The position numbers were made by a program, and so were the translations under genes. From Rhineura floridana (taxonomy: Eukaryota; Chordata; Lepidosauria; Squamata; Rhineuridae), in assembly GCF_030035675.1 (NCBI RefSeq), contig NC_084489.1, positions 38,446,340 through 38,510,339 of the forward strand: a stretch of DNA of 64,000 nt, given 5' to 3'. Numbering within the stretch: position 1 is the stretch's first letter; each line of letters opens with the position of its first letter. Shown here piece after piece: positions 23,244-34,290 of the stretch. Below the pieces are notes generated by a model. That model did not search any database. It saw only the letters and a program-made list of their open reading frames with translations, and had not been told where the DNA came from.

Positions 23244-24236
23244 AAATGTTTGGAAAAGGGCAACCAAAATGATCTTGGGGATGGAGCAATGCCCCTATGA
23301 GGAAAGGTTACAACATTTGAGACTTTTTAGTTTAGAGAAAAGGCGAGTAAGAGGCAACATGACAGAAATGTATAAAATTATGCATTGTTGATTATGTGTT
23401 GAGAAAGTGGACATTAAATTTCTCTCTCATAACACTAGAATATTCAGGGACATCCAGTGAAGCTCAATGTTGGAAGATTCAGGACAGACAAATGAAAGTA
23501 CTTCACACAGCATACAGTTAAACTGTTAGCACTGATGCTGGTGGAAGGTGAACTATAACAGAATCCCTACTGATGGAGCACACTTTACCCTGGATACAAT
23601 CACATAGGGACTCTGGTTTTAAGAAAACAACAAAATGGCATTTATTAAAGGGAATACATGTTGATAGGAAAGATCCCTAGTTCTGCTAAGGTGGAGATAA
23701 AACAAGGCATGCTTGCTCCTGCATCTCAAGAGACAAGAGATCCAAAGGGTCTCATCTCCAAGGGAGGAGTGGAAGAGAAAGAGAGCAGGCAGAAAGTGAA
23801 GTCAGACCAGCACCGGAACATAGATCAATACAGGTTAGAAGGCAAAGTACAGTCTAGGAAATACAGTCTACTCTCTGTCTACTGTTCCCCATGCAGACAC
23901 ATCAGCCTTCAGTGCAAGCTGAGTTGCACCCTAACACTTCCAACATAAACTATAGAATTTCCTCCCACAAGAGGTAGTGATGACCACCAGCTTGGGTGGC
24001 TTTAAAAAAGTTCAGACAAATTCATGGAGGATAAGCCTACCAGTGGTTACTAGCCATGATGGCTATCTTCTCCCTTCCCTTTTGGAGGCAGTATGCTTCT
24101 GAATACCAGTTGCTAGAAATCGCAGGAGGAAGTAGTCTTGATTGCAAGCTTCCCAGATGCATCTGGTTGGCTACTATGAGAACAGGATGCTGGACCAGAT
24201 GGGTCATTGGTTTGATCCAGCAGGTTCTTTTTATTT
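23244..24236 (+). mobile_element. CR1 LINE 3' end, split by a solo LTR
   Basis: The left part (23244-23523) reads as the CR1 RT C-terminus (RATKMILGMEQCPYEERLQH, then LFSLEKRRVRGNM). The right part (23951-24236) has the CR1 3' UTR: GAATTTCCTCCCACAAGAGG, ACTAGCCATGATGGCTAT and GGATGCTGGACCAGATGGG, ending GATCCAGCAGGTTCTTTT. The two halves join at the TAAAC duplicated by the LTR. Confidence 0.85.
23524..23945 (-). mobile_element. Solo LTR in the CR1 element
   Basis: 422 bp with TGTTAGC...CCAACA borders and a perfect 5-bp duplication TAAAC (23519-23523, 23946-23950). On the minus strand an AATAAA lies in the distal half (the plus strand shows TTTATT near 23640), so the LTR is probably minus. 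It starts TGTTGGAA on that strand, as does the solo LTR at 19645. No internal genes remain. Confidence 0.85.
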
Positions 24237-26071
24237 TGCTGCCTGAGGCAAAGAATAAGATGGTGCACAGACCTTCTAACGAACAGACTGGCAGCTGAAT
24301 CTTCAATACTGGCAATGGGATAACATTCTCCACTGCACCTGAGGGCAGCTGGCTAGTTGTGGGGTGCAGGACTGGCCATGTAACACACACAGCTCTGTTT
24401 TTCCACAGACAGCTACTGCCAGGGGGCTCAGGAGAAACAACCCAGTAAGCTGCTGCCACTGCTTCCTCCCAGTATCTGATGCCTGAGCTGGTTACATCAC
24501 TCTGCCTAATGATAGGGCTGGCCCTGCTTTTATTGCATTTATACATCCAGAGTGGTGTATCACAAAATACTAAGTTAGCAAAACCTAGGAATTTGAATTA
24601 AAATATTATCCACATTCATCAGCTTCCAGAGTTTTGTAATTTGTAAGGAGGTACTCAAGACTTTTACCTGCATAACAGGAATGCAAAAATTAATTAGCAG
24701 AAGAATATCTGCACCATTAATAAATTAATTACAGGCATTGTGCTGCATAGCCACTTGTAATACTTCACATATAATAGAGAATTTCTGATTATGTCTCTTT
24801 AAAGGATAATATATATGAAAATTATGGGCCTAAATCCACTTCCACTGAGGTCAGTGGGAAATTTGCCATTACCTTCCTTTAGAGGGAGATTTGGCTTCAT
24901 CATATCAGAGTTGCCTTTATATTAATTAATGTAATGAATGAATGACAGGAAAGTTGAAAAATCAGCTTTCTGGCCCATGAGAGACTGGCACCAAACTTAA
25001 AAGAAACATTGAAAGCAATACTGAAAGTAATATTGCTTTCACTACAAATAATTGAAATGATAAACTTGGTGCCATACTGGATTGTGATAGATGTTGCACA
25101 ACAACCAAGTATTTGAAGGTTTAGTTTATCTATTAGTTGTGATTGCATTTGGGTTGGCCAAATTCTCCATTCTCAGAGACCAATATTTTCCAGGCACTGG
25201 TCCAAGGACCAGAAGTACATTTTGCTATATGAACTGACCTCTTCACCAATGGTTAGCCTTGATCCTAAAGCCGGCTCTATCTACCAAAAAGGGTTTCACA
25301 ATTTTGGAGTGCTGTGCTCAACAAATATATTTTAATCAAACAGTTGCCAAATGATCTTCCATGCTGAGATTAAAGTTTGGTAGGGGGCCATCACAATAAA
25401 TCTGTGTTAGAGCTAGACTAAGCTTTCAGACTGCCCATTAACTGTCAGTGTTTTAGACCATAGTTTCATTTCTTTTGGACTCTATTCATTATAAATCCTA
25501 ACCTGAGCACTTTTTCTAAATCCATATTATTATTGCAGTAGAAAGATACAGCTGTACTGGGTGGGATCCAACAGTCACTCTTGGAATGGAACAAGGTTCT
25601 GTGAATTGAGGGACTCTTCTGTGAATACAACTCTCCTTCCATGAACAATAGCTCTTTCTGTTCACAGAGTGACTATTTTGGATGCCACTTGTGGTAAGAT
25701 GTATTAGGCAATTTTGTCAGAGACATAGATGCAATATACAGGTAGTACAAAAGTTATATTGAATGAAGCCTATTGCAAGTCCTCTCAAGGCCAATCATCA
25801 TTCCTTTACTGTCAGGAAAACACGTAAGACTCTATTATGAAACTCACAGGAAGCCAGTCGAAAGAACATCTTGGACAGAATAATATTGGGAGACAATTTT
25901 ATGCCTATGTAATATGAACGTATGTCCAGATGGTGATGGGGAAAGTTTGCCATTTATTTGGGAGATGGATGCTAGCAACATGTAGTGAAATTCTTGAAAT
26001 AGGAAACAGAACTTGCTCCTTGTTGGAGCTGCCAAAAATACCTCAAATAATCAGCAGCTGAAGATATAAAT
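24237..26071. other. Unannotated intergenic sequence
   Basis: AT-rich and gene-free. A half-copy of the GTCAGTGGGAAATT-type palindrome lies near 24,825-24,870. Confidence 0.45.
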
Positions 26072-26209
26072 CAGGGTAGCTAAAATGGTGCCCTCCAAAT
26101 ATTGTTGGACTACAAATCCCATCATCCTGGACCATCTGGTGTCACTGGCTGGAACTTATGGGAATTGGAGTCTAATAACATCTGGAGAACATCATGTTGG
26201 TGACCTCTG
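26072..26209. mobile_element. 138-bp palindromic hAT-type element
   Basis: Begins CAGGGTAGC and ends GACCTCTG, with a perfect 8-bp duplication ATATAAAT (26064-26071, 26210-26217). The arms hold TGTTGGACTACAAATCCCAT and its inverted partner. Same length as the copies at 31956 and 32451. Confidence 0.85.
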
Positions 26210-26350
26210 ATATAAATGGAAGAACAGCGTTTTGAGTTTTCCTGTCTTAATTAACAAAAATAGGCCAATTGCTATGGTTTCACCTAATGGGTAGTCTAAG
26301 GCTTGGCAAGAATACATTAATGTTTCTTAATGACTATAGTTTTTTTTTAA

Positions 26351-26637
26351 TGTCCTGGGCTGCTTCCAAGCTGTAGCTATTTCGCAGGTGGGATTCAAAT
26401 TGCACAACTGAAGTGGATTAGGTGTTCTTGGGAAATACCTCCCCTCAACTGGACTATTTGTGGTAAGGAAAGTGACAAGAAAATGCATTGGAAATTGGAT
26501 ACCAATTGCTTGATGTGACATTGTATAACCTCTCTGCAAACAAATCACAATGAATGCTCAATAAACAGAAGACATCATATCACCTCTCTGCAAAACTTTG
26601 TGCAAACAAATCAGGATGAACTCAATAAGCATGCCAT
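26351..26637. repeat. hAT-like element A, copy 3
   Basis: Inverted relative to 340-655. The ends CTGGGCTGCTTCC and GGAAGTGACCCTG form an imperfect inverted pair. The middle shares GGAAAGTGACAAGAAAATGC and AACAAATCA blocks; a near-duplicate of the AACAAATCA block lies about 60 bp further right. Confidence 0.6.
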
Positions 26638-26671
26638 CTGGAAGTGACCCTGGAAATCTCTCTCCCTTGTC

Positions 26672-26915
26672 TTTGTTGTTATATGCCTTCAAGTCGATTA
26701 TGACTTATGACAACCCTACGAATCTTTTTGGATATAGTCATAGGGTTTTCATGGTAAAAGGTATTCAGAGGTGGTTTACCATTGCCTTCCTCTAAGCCTA
26801 CGGCACCTGGTATTCCCAGGCGGTCTCCCATCCAAGTACTAACCAGGCCTGACCCTGCTTAGCTTTATGAGATCAGATGAGATCCAGTGTGTTCAGAGTA
26901 GTATGGCCACAGGCA
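26672..26915 (-). mobile_element. 5S rRNA-headed SINE
   Basis: 26803-26915 is the reverse complement of a 5S rRNA-like head (GGTATTCCCAGGCGGTCTCC, then CCAAGTACTAACC and GACCCTGCTTAGCTT), and 26672-26802 is the SINE body (ATGCCTTCAAGTCGATTATG). This matches the reptile 5S-Sauria type as I recall it. It is a SINE head, not a working 5S gene. Confidence 0.75.
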
Positions 26916-27160
26916 ATCCAAAGACATAGACACAGCTTATGGCAGGATTTGAAGCAGTCTAGGAGGGTTTCTGGATTCTAGCAGTTGTTATCTTTGAGTA
27001 CAGAGGTATGATGTAATTTTGCTGCCTGTTACAGAAGTTTATAATTTCCAATATGCTTTGCTTATTTACAAATAAATAAAACAAATGTTGTGAAGACATC
27101 ATAAGTCTCCAGTACTTTGCCATCCAAAGGAAACCTAACCTGTTGTTCTATCCCAGGATT

Positions 27161-27338
27161 TAGGAATGCAGGAAGTTGTCAGATCATTGGTCCATTTAAT
27201 CTGATATTGTCTACTTGGACTGGCAGCAGGTCTTCAAAATCTCAGGTCTTTCCCCATCATTTCATCCTTTTAACTAGAGGTACCAGGGAATGAGCCTAGG
27301 TCCTTCTGTGTATGAGGCATTGAGCTGTGGTCCCCTGA
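27161..27338 (-). mobile_element. tRNA-derived SINE, old copy
   Basis: GCAGGAAGTTGTCAGATCAT, then TTGGTCCATTTAATCTGATA and a diverged tRNA-like end (ACCAGGGAATGAGCC). Confidence 0.65.
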
Positions 27339-27360
27339 CTTCTGAAGACGTGGGAAAGTG

Positions 27361-27480
27361 GTTATTTATTGATTTAATGTTTAAACTGCCCTTCATCCCA
27401 TAGGATCCCAGGGCCATTTACAAGACATTCCAGTAAAATCCAACACACATTCATATAATAATGAAACCAGAAAACATGTA
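27361..27480 (-). mobile_element. L2 3' end
   Basis: TTATTTATTGATTTAATG, then AACTGCCCTTCATCCCATAG and CAGGGCCATTTACAA, the reverse-strand L2 terminus. Confidence 0.55.
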
Positions 27481-27499
27481 AGAGCTACTAACGCCAGCA

Positions 27500-27960
27500 C
27501 TTCTGTTTCCTATTTCAAGGCACATTGAACAAGAGCAAAAGACTGAGTAAATTATCACACTTCATATTCAGCTTTCAATATAAATTTAAGAGGCTGCAAA
27601 AAAAAGTGGCAAAATGTTAGTTTTGGCAAGTGTTTGCTTTCCCTCAGCATGCTGCCATTAAATGTGTTTGAAAACCTTTAGTCTTTTAGACTATAGCATA
27701 CGGACACTGCATCAGAAAATCTGTGCTGAGAAAAGCTCTTTTATTAATTGAACAGCCTCACTGTAAACCACATGACATCCCAGTAGAGAGTTTATAAATA
27801 AAACTAAATTTGCATAGAGAGTTTTGCCAAGCTTTCTTCAATTTCACAAAGTAGTAATTCGTAGCTGAAGCTGTTTTCCCAGAGGTGAGGTTCAATCGTG
27901 GCACGTTTTGATAAAACACAAATGGATGCAATGTCTGTTGGAAGCAAAACAAAATAAAAA
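27500..27960. promoter_or_regulatory. Candidate conserved non-coding block
   Basis: Repeat-free, AT-rich, with several homeodomain-type TTAATT/TAAT and CDX-like TTTATAAATAAA motifs (near 27745 and 27790). It looks like slowly evolving enhancer DNA, but conservation cannot be seen from one sequence. Confidence 0.3.
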
Positions 27961-28059
27961 AAATAAAAATCCCTTATTCAGCATGATATTTTATATAGTA
28001 GTGCATCATTTAGGAGGCAGCACATGATGGTGTCATTCTTATAATCAGAAAGATGTCTG

Positions 28060-28620
28060 GCACAACTCTCCCCCCAATCTCTCACACTTTAAGCAGCATT
28101 CTATTTGTAAGGGGCTTGATGCCTTTATTTGCATGCACCAAGTAACAATGCTGAAGCCACACAGTTTGAACTCCTGCTTCATTTGAATTTTCGTGATGGC
28201 ATCTTGATGTGTTACTGCTTACAGCAAGCATATTTGTAGAGAAGGAAATGAAAAGGAAGAGAAAAGCGGTAATGAAAAAAAATGAATACTAAACCCAACA
28301 AGGCTTTTCAAATATTCAGAACCATAGAAGTCGATTAGTTGGGGGCATGTTTGAGAGAGGCAGCCAACTGCAAGTAGTCCAAAATTCTACCCAAGTCTTT
28401 TTGCTCACTGGAGCAGGCTTGTGGGGGTTTGTTTAAGAATGATTTAATGGCCTGGAAGCGGCCTCTAAATCCTGCAATTTCAAACTTTGTTAACAATTTA
28501 ACAGATGGCTCAAAATGGAGACTTTGAGTGCTAGCGTGCATTGAGAAGAGACCACTAGACTCTGCTTTTAAAAAGCCCTCTGTATGTATCAAAGCCTTTA
28601 TGCTTGCTTAAAAGAGAAAA
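28060..28620. promoter_or_regulatory. Candidate conserved non-coding block
   Basis: Repeat-free sequence, with an octamer-like ATTTGCATGC (near 28127) and TTAACAATTTAAC (near 28488). It contains no interspersed repeat although both flanks do. Regulatory function is inference only. Confidence 0.3.
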
Positions 28621-28796
28621 AGAACTTAATCCTGTAATGGTAAGGCAGTCTCCATTCCAGTGTCAACCCTGTAGGGTAGCCTAGCAGCGATGGGGGTCCT
28701 TTTCTATTCCTCTTTCTCTGCTGCCACCACCCACTTATGCACCACCGAGGGCCATACAGTGGTCTCCAGTCTAAGCCACATGGGAAAACAAACAGC

Positions 28797-29086
28797 CAGA
28801 CCACTGGTCCATCTAGCTTAGTATTGTCCATACAGCGGCTCTCTAGGCTTTCAGACAGGGGACATTCCTAGCTCTACTTGGAGATGCTAGAGATTGACTC
28901 TGAGACCTTCTGTGTGTGAGGCAGATGCTCCACCACTGAGCTATGGCTCTTCCCTAATCTGTTTGGCCTTTTTATCAAGCACAGTTTTTAGCTGAATGAA
29001 CTTTAGACACTTTTAAGTACAGTTAAGGGGGCATTATTTAAAACACAGCTGAAGATATTATGATTTGGAGCATTTTAACTTCTGGC
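28797..29086. repeat. Local duplication, copy 1 (SINE end plus unique flank)
   Basis: About 290 bp nearly identical to 31411-31702. It includes the tRNA-SINE end (GCTCTACTTGGAGATGCTAG, GCTCCACCACTGAGCTATGG) and about 140 bp of non-repeat flank (CTGTTTGGCCTTTTTATCAA to ATTTTAACTTC). Six or so substitutions and two length differences. It lacks the SINE left end that copy 2 has. Confidence 0.85.
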
Positions 29087-30238
29087 ATTCAGAAACCAGT
29101 ACAGCCCAAAAATCCAATTCAGCAGTTTATTCAAAAGGAGTATATGTAAAAAGGAAGAGAAGAAACAGAAAGTACACAGATCAAAACTGAAGTAAAACAT
29201 TATACCAGAATCCTGGTCTAACCAGTCCTGCACTAGTCCAAACTAACACTGGAAAACTGGTGGGGAGAAAATAAAGAAGGACAAAGGACAACTTTACAAC
29301 AGCCCACTTTTAAGGTTTTGAGGGATCCAGGCGGGGCTTGATTGTCAACTGACTGAATTCATCCAATGGCAAGTCATGTCATGTTTGTTTGACACTGCCG
29401 GCCCCAGACTGCAGCGGGCCCTCAAAGGTGGCAGGTAGCGGCAGGGTGGCAGCACTACTGTCGCCAGGGGCTTAAATAGACCCAGCCACATTAGCATGTT
29501 GCACATGTACGCCTACCATCACGCAAGATGGCAAGTGGTGTGTGTAAGCCCCCAGTGGTGGTTGCAATGCGATGTAGAAAGTAGCATGGCCAGTCTGCAC
29601 TGGTGGCAGGGGAGTGTTGCCTGGAAGAACAGCTCCTGCTCTGCAATTTGTACCAGCTCCCGTTGTGGGGTGCACACTCCATGACCTGATATTAGTGTGG
29701 GTTGTGGAGCAGGAGCTATACCCACCCAGCTCCAGCAGCAGGGCCCCTCTCAGCCACAGGGGCCCTCAGACAGTGCCCAACCTGGCTGCCAGCTGGTGCC
29801 AGGCCTGCTCTTTGACCCCTTGTGGAAGTTGGGAAATGGCTATCTTGGTGTTAATTACCACCAGATGTCACAGTCAGACAGAACCTCTCCTTCAGTGGTG
29901 GACTGACTTGTCTGCCAAGGCAAAATGGAGACCTAAGTATCAGCACCTTTAATCACAAACCCTTTCACATTTTTTGTCCATTCCTATCAAAACAGAATAC
30001 ATATGAAAATATGAGCCTAAGAGATGGAAGTCACAGCTAGATTAATATTGTTGTGTGCACCCCAATCTCCAAGTGGCGTGAGACTTCCAGAGGTTCCTGC
30101 ACTTACCCAGGGTTTGGTTTCCTTGCAATGAAGGTCAGTGGAGACTGTGGTGTCTTTATGATATATGGTTTATGTACACATATATACAACCTGAGTGTAA
30201 GGTGGAGGGTTCTCAGTAGATACCATCTTATCAGGAGG
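29087..30238. other. Unclassified intergenic sequence, partly G+C-rich
   Basis: 29380-29830 is unusually G+C-rich for this window. It has GCCGGCCCCAGACTGCAG at the left and an inverted GGGGCCCTCAGACAGTGCCC at the right, so a DNA-transposon origin is possible. 29100-29340 has an LTR-like feel (reverse-strand AATAAA) but no borders. No gene. Confidence 0.4.
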
Positions 30239-30625
30239 TCTGTTCCGCACAGTATAGGAAGCGGACTTTTAGTGTTGTAGCACTGACACTTTGGAATTCC
30301 CTTCCCTTCAATATTATATAGTCACAATCTGTCATCTTTTCAGTGCCTACTGAAGACCTTCCTCTTTCAACAAGCCTTTTGAAGTAGAGACCTTATCCCA
30401 GTCTGTGTCTATGTTGAAATTGCTTTTTAAAATGCTTCTAAAGCTGTTTTTAAAAAAAGATGTTTTTAAAGATGTTCTGTTTTAATATGTTTTAAAATAT
30501 GTTTTAAAGTCTTTTGTTTTTCAGATATTTTAGAGTGCTTTTAGTGTTTTTGCTGCCTTGGGCTCCCTCTGGGAGGAAGGGCAGGTTATAAACAAAACAA
30601 AACAAGACAAACAAGACTCCAACAG
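30239..30625 (+). mobile_element. L2 LINE 3' end
   Basis: Begins in the RT C-terminus (TLEFPSL-like frame: ACACTTTGGAATTCCCTTCC), then the UTR ending CTGCCTTGGGCTCCCTCTGG, GGAAGGGCAGGTTATAAAC and an AAAC repeat tail. Confidence 0.75.
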
Positions 30626-31387
30626 CTCTTGATTCCCCATTAGGTTTCTAGGGGATTTCCCAAAGCCATGGCTTGAAGTTTAGCACAGGGACCAAGCCAA
30701 GTCTTTCTGTTCTTTCCAGCTTCTGGCTTCACCTCAGACTAACACAAAATCTACTCCCTGCCCCAACCAGGTGAGGGGGAAGGGATATCCTCATTCCTAT
30801 GGTGACACATTGCTCTCCTGGCCAAGTCGTTACACATGTTAATGGGGGTACTTGACAGACCCATTAACCAAACAAAGACACTAACTTGGTTTCTTCTGTC
30901 ACAGATCCCAACTTCCAGATACAGGATTACAGGCTTGAAGGGGACCCATAAATATAATCGATCGCATTCCCACAATCCTATAACAATACATTAAAACATT
31001 TCAAAATTACAGCATAAACTGAATAATCTACTAAGTGAGCCTTGCAATTTATGCACTCACCTGGTAGTCAAAGGTGGCAAGGAACTGCATGCAGATGAGT
31101 GGGCAGTCTGATGGAGGAGGGAGGCAATTCCCCCTCCTCTGCATCCACCATAGCAACCAAGTACTCTGATTGAGGAGGGAAGCCCCTTTTCCTCATCTAG
31201 TATAGAAATGCAGCAAACTGCTGAAGGAGGGACAGAGCTCTCCATCCCACTTGTGCCAGCCCTCAGCAGTCTAATTAAAAAACAAAATTGCAGGCTAGTA
31301 ACTATTGAGAAGTTATTTACAAAGCTGTACTAAGTGCTCATTGGGTTTCTCATATAGGAGAGCAACAACAAATGTTTCTGATCAGTC
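30626..31387. other. Unannotated intergenic sequence
   Basis: No gene. 31080-31250 has repeated GAGGAGGGA phrases, similar in style to 50240-50400, possibly a shared DNA element. Confidence 0.4.
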
Positions 31388-31702
31388 ACAGGAACACAGG
31401 AAGCTGCTGTCAGACCACTGGTCCATCTAGCTTAGTATTGTCCACACTGACTGGCAGCGGCTCTCTAGGCTTTCAGACAGGGGACATTCCTAGCTCTACT
31501 TGGAGATGCTAGAGATTGACTCTGAGACCTTCTGTGTGTGAGGCAGATGCTCCACCACTGAGCTATGGCTCTTCCCTAATCTGTTTGGCCTTTTTATCAA
31601 GCACAGTTTTTAGCTGAATTAACTTTAAACACTTTTAAGAATAGTTGAGGGGGCATTATTTAAAACACAGCTGAAGATATGATTTGGAGCATTTTAACTT
31701 CT
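31388..31702 (-). mobile_element. tRNA-derived SINE and flank; local duplication copy 2
   Basis: A complete SINE (31388-31575) with its own left end GGAACACAGGAAGCTGCTGT, then the 130-bp flank that is also duplicated at 28797-29086. As it has the whole SINE it is probably the source copy. Confidence 0.8.
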
Positions 31703-31955
31703 TTTTAATTTACGCCTGACAGGCAGAGTTTGTAAGCCGTGGTTAACAAAGTCTATAAAAAACCTCGCAGTTGGCAGAGGAAAGAACTGTACCTGGAGGC
31801 AATGCTAAATAATTACATATATTAGTTTTCAAGTCATTAGGCAACAAAGAAAAAAATCCAGACAAAATAGCTGGTAGATAGACAGCTTCAAAAGCTATCA
31901 TACACTTAAGATCAATTAGAGGTATAAACGTATTTTGAAAACACAGCTGCTAAAC

Positions 31956-32093
31956 CAGCCTTTCCCAACCAGTGTGCCTCCAGATGTTGTTGGACCACAA
32001 CTCCTATCAGCCTCAGACAGCACTGCCAATGGTCAGGAAAGATGGGAATTGTGATCCAACAACATCTGGAGGCACACTGGTTGGGAAAGGCTG
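31956..32093. mobile_element. 138-bp palindromic hAT-type element
   Basis: Near-perfect hairpin: the first 36 bases (from CAGCCTTTCCCAACCAGTG) are mirrored at the right end (CACTGGTTGGGAAAGGCTG). The 8-bp duplication TGCTAAAC / TGTTAAAC (31948-31955, 32094-32101) differs at one base. Too short to code. Confidence 0.9.
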
Positions 32094-32391
32094 TGTTAAA
32101 CAATGGTTCATTACACCATTAATTCTGAATTTGGATGAGCAGAGTTGTGACAAACCTCACAAAATGTGGAGGTCACCAGATCCTGATGACACACAGGGCC
32201 AACTATATTTTTACATCTCTTAAGGCTGCAGTTATAGGTACTTACCTGGCAGCAAGCCCCACTGAACTTAATGTATCTGACTTCTGAGTAAAGTTGCATA
32301 GGATTGTGCTGTACGAATCCAACATAAGGCAGCAAAGTATTCAGTCAGTGGCACTGCAATCAATAATACAGCGTAGTAGGTAGGAATTTAA

Positions 32392-32720
32392 CATAGGAAG
32401 CTGCCTTATGCCGTCAGGCCATTGGTCATCTAGCTCAGTATTCCCTACACCAGCGTTTCCCAACTAGTGGGCCACCAGATGTTGTTGGACCACAATTCCC
32501 ATCTTTCCTGACCATTGGCAATGCTGGCTGAGGCTGATGGGAGTTGTGGTCCAACAACATCTGGTGACCCACTAGTTGGGAAAGGCTGCCCTACACTGTC
32601 TAGAAGTGGTTCTCCAGGGTTTCAGACAGGGGCCTATCATAGCCCTACCCGACCGGGAATTGAACCTGAAATCTTCTGCAGTCAAAACAGATGGTCAAGC
32701 ACCTCACTACAACCTTTCAC
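32392..32720 (-). mobile_element. tRNA-derived SINE split by a hAT-type element
   Basis: The SINE left part ends GCTCAGTATTCCCTACAC at 32450 and resumes at 32597 with TGTCTAGAAGTGG. The insert is the 138-bp palindrome at 32451-32588. Confidence 0.85.
32451..32588. mobile_element. 138-bp palindromic hAT-type element inside a SINE
   Basis: CAGCGTTTCCCAACTAGTGG...ACCCACTAGTTGGGAAAGGC-TG with a perfect 8-bp duplication CCCTACAC (32443-32450, 32589-32596). The interrupted SINE gives an independent proof of the borders. Confidence 0.93.
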
Positions 32721-33096
32721 CATTGAACAGAGTGGGCCTGTTTCATTAACACATGCAGTAGGACTCATGGGCAAAATGCAAAAAAAAAGTCATTTTGTGC
32801 CTCACTGCAGCTATACATTTCAACAGGATCAATATAAATAAATATTAAAAAAATAGATTTTGAAAGGATTTAGACCCACATCTGAGGGTATCTTCAGAAT
32901 AAGAAAGCATTAAATATGATTTTGTGCTAGTTATAAAGAACTGTAATTTTTTAAAATGTAATTTAGAGTCAGAGTGACTTTCAACTTCTCTACCAGTTAT
33001 TACTTCTCTAGAGTCATAAATCATCACCTATCCCATTCTATTCTTGCATTTCTAAGCAACTAAAAAAATAATTAAAAAAGTCTGGGCAAAACAATA

Positions 33097-33276
33097 AGAA
33101 CATAGGAATTTGCTCTATACCAAGTCAGACTATTGGTCCATCTAGCTCAGTATTGTATACACTGACTGGTAGCAGCTCTCCAGGATTTCAGATAGGATTC
33201 TCTCTTAGCCCTACCTGGAGATGCCAGGGATTTAACCTGGGACTGCCTGCATTCCACTGAGCTATGGCCCTTCCAC
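33097..33276 (-). mobile_element. tRNA-derived SINE
   Basis: CATAGGAATTTGCTCTATAC, TTGGTCCATCTAGCTCAGTA, then CTACCTGGAGATGCCAGGGA and a shortened tRNA-like end. Confidence 0.8.
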
Positions 33277-33349
33277 CTGCAGGAGCTACTCATGACCATC
33301 CCCATAGCCACACTCCCAAGAAGTGTACAAAATGCAGGCAGTTGTTGAT

Positions 33350-34290
33350 CCATTGGGTTGTATTCAAATGAAGTCCTACTTAGAGTAGGCCCACTGAAAT
33401 TAATTAACCTATGTTAGCCATGTCTATTAACTTCAGCTTGTCTATTCTGAGTAGGAGTAAAGTTGACTACCATTCATTCATTCGTTCATTCTCTCTCTCT
33501 CCTATCCCTGGAGCAGCTCATAGCATCATACCCATTTTATTAGGATCAGCATGACTTAGGAACCCCATCCTAGAAAAGGAAAGAAGTATCCAATCTCTGC
33601 TTGATTATATTCCTCATTCTCTGACCTCCTCTGTGCCAATCTGTCATGAACAAAGGGGAAAGCTTCATTATCACCTCACCCGAGTAAAGAGGGCCCCTCA
33701 ACCATCATTCCTGCTCTGAAATGAATCCTGGAGCTGTCATACCCCTCCATTACACCCACTGCAAATGTTTCTCCAACCCACAGGGAAGGCTCACTCTCCC
33801 AAATGAACAAGATAATAGTGACCCTCAAGTTTGTAATCTGTTTTTGTTATTGATTTAAAGACTTAACAATCAATTATTATTAATTCACCGTTTGGGGTAA
33901 ATCTTCTCACAGTGGCTTCCAATATATAAAACATAGTTAGTTGTATCAGAGTAGACCTACAGGAATTAATGGACATGACTAAATTAAGTCCACTGGTTTC
34001 AGTGGGCCTACTATGATAATGACTAAACTGGGTACAACCCAATACAGAAAACACTCGGTAGTTTTAAAAATAGCAGTAGCAGTCACCAGCAATAATGTTA
34101 AAACAACACAGCCCAGTATAACCATAAAGTTGACCACCATATTAGATAACATTTAATTGTGAGGGAAGCTGTGGGTTGAATCCAACTAATTTCTACTCAG
34201 AATAGACCCACTGCAATTATTAGAGCAAAGTTAGTCATGTCCATTAATTTCATTGGGTACACTCTTGGTTTGTCTAATATTAGATACAGC
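33350..34290. repeat. Cluster of three AGTAGACCCA palindromes
   Basis: Copies at about 33352-33470, 33930-34045 and 34165-34290 share GTCATGTC/ATTAA cores between TACTCAGAGTAGAC-like arms; the complete version is at 59585-59707. The DNA between them (33480-33920) shows nothing else. Confidence 0.55.

Noticed and set aside
24037-24546. 169-codon minus-strand frame
   Set aside because: It is the antisense of the CR1 3' end plus flank. No similarity to any protein I know.
26803-26915. 5S rRNA gene
   Set aside because: It resembles 5S rRNA in reverse but is diverged and joined to a SINE body, so it is a SINE head.
29085-30912. A further LTR element between the two copies of the local duplication
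   Set aside because: A TG start at 29085 and an ACTTC match near 30908 looked tempting, but the sequence after the second ACTTC does not resume the flank seen at 31703.
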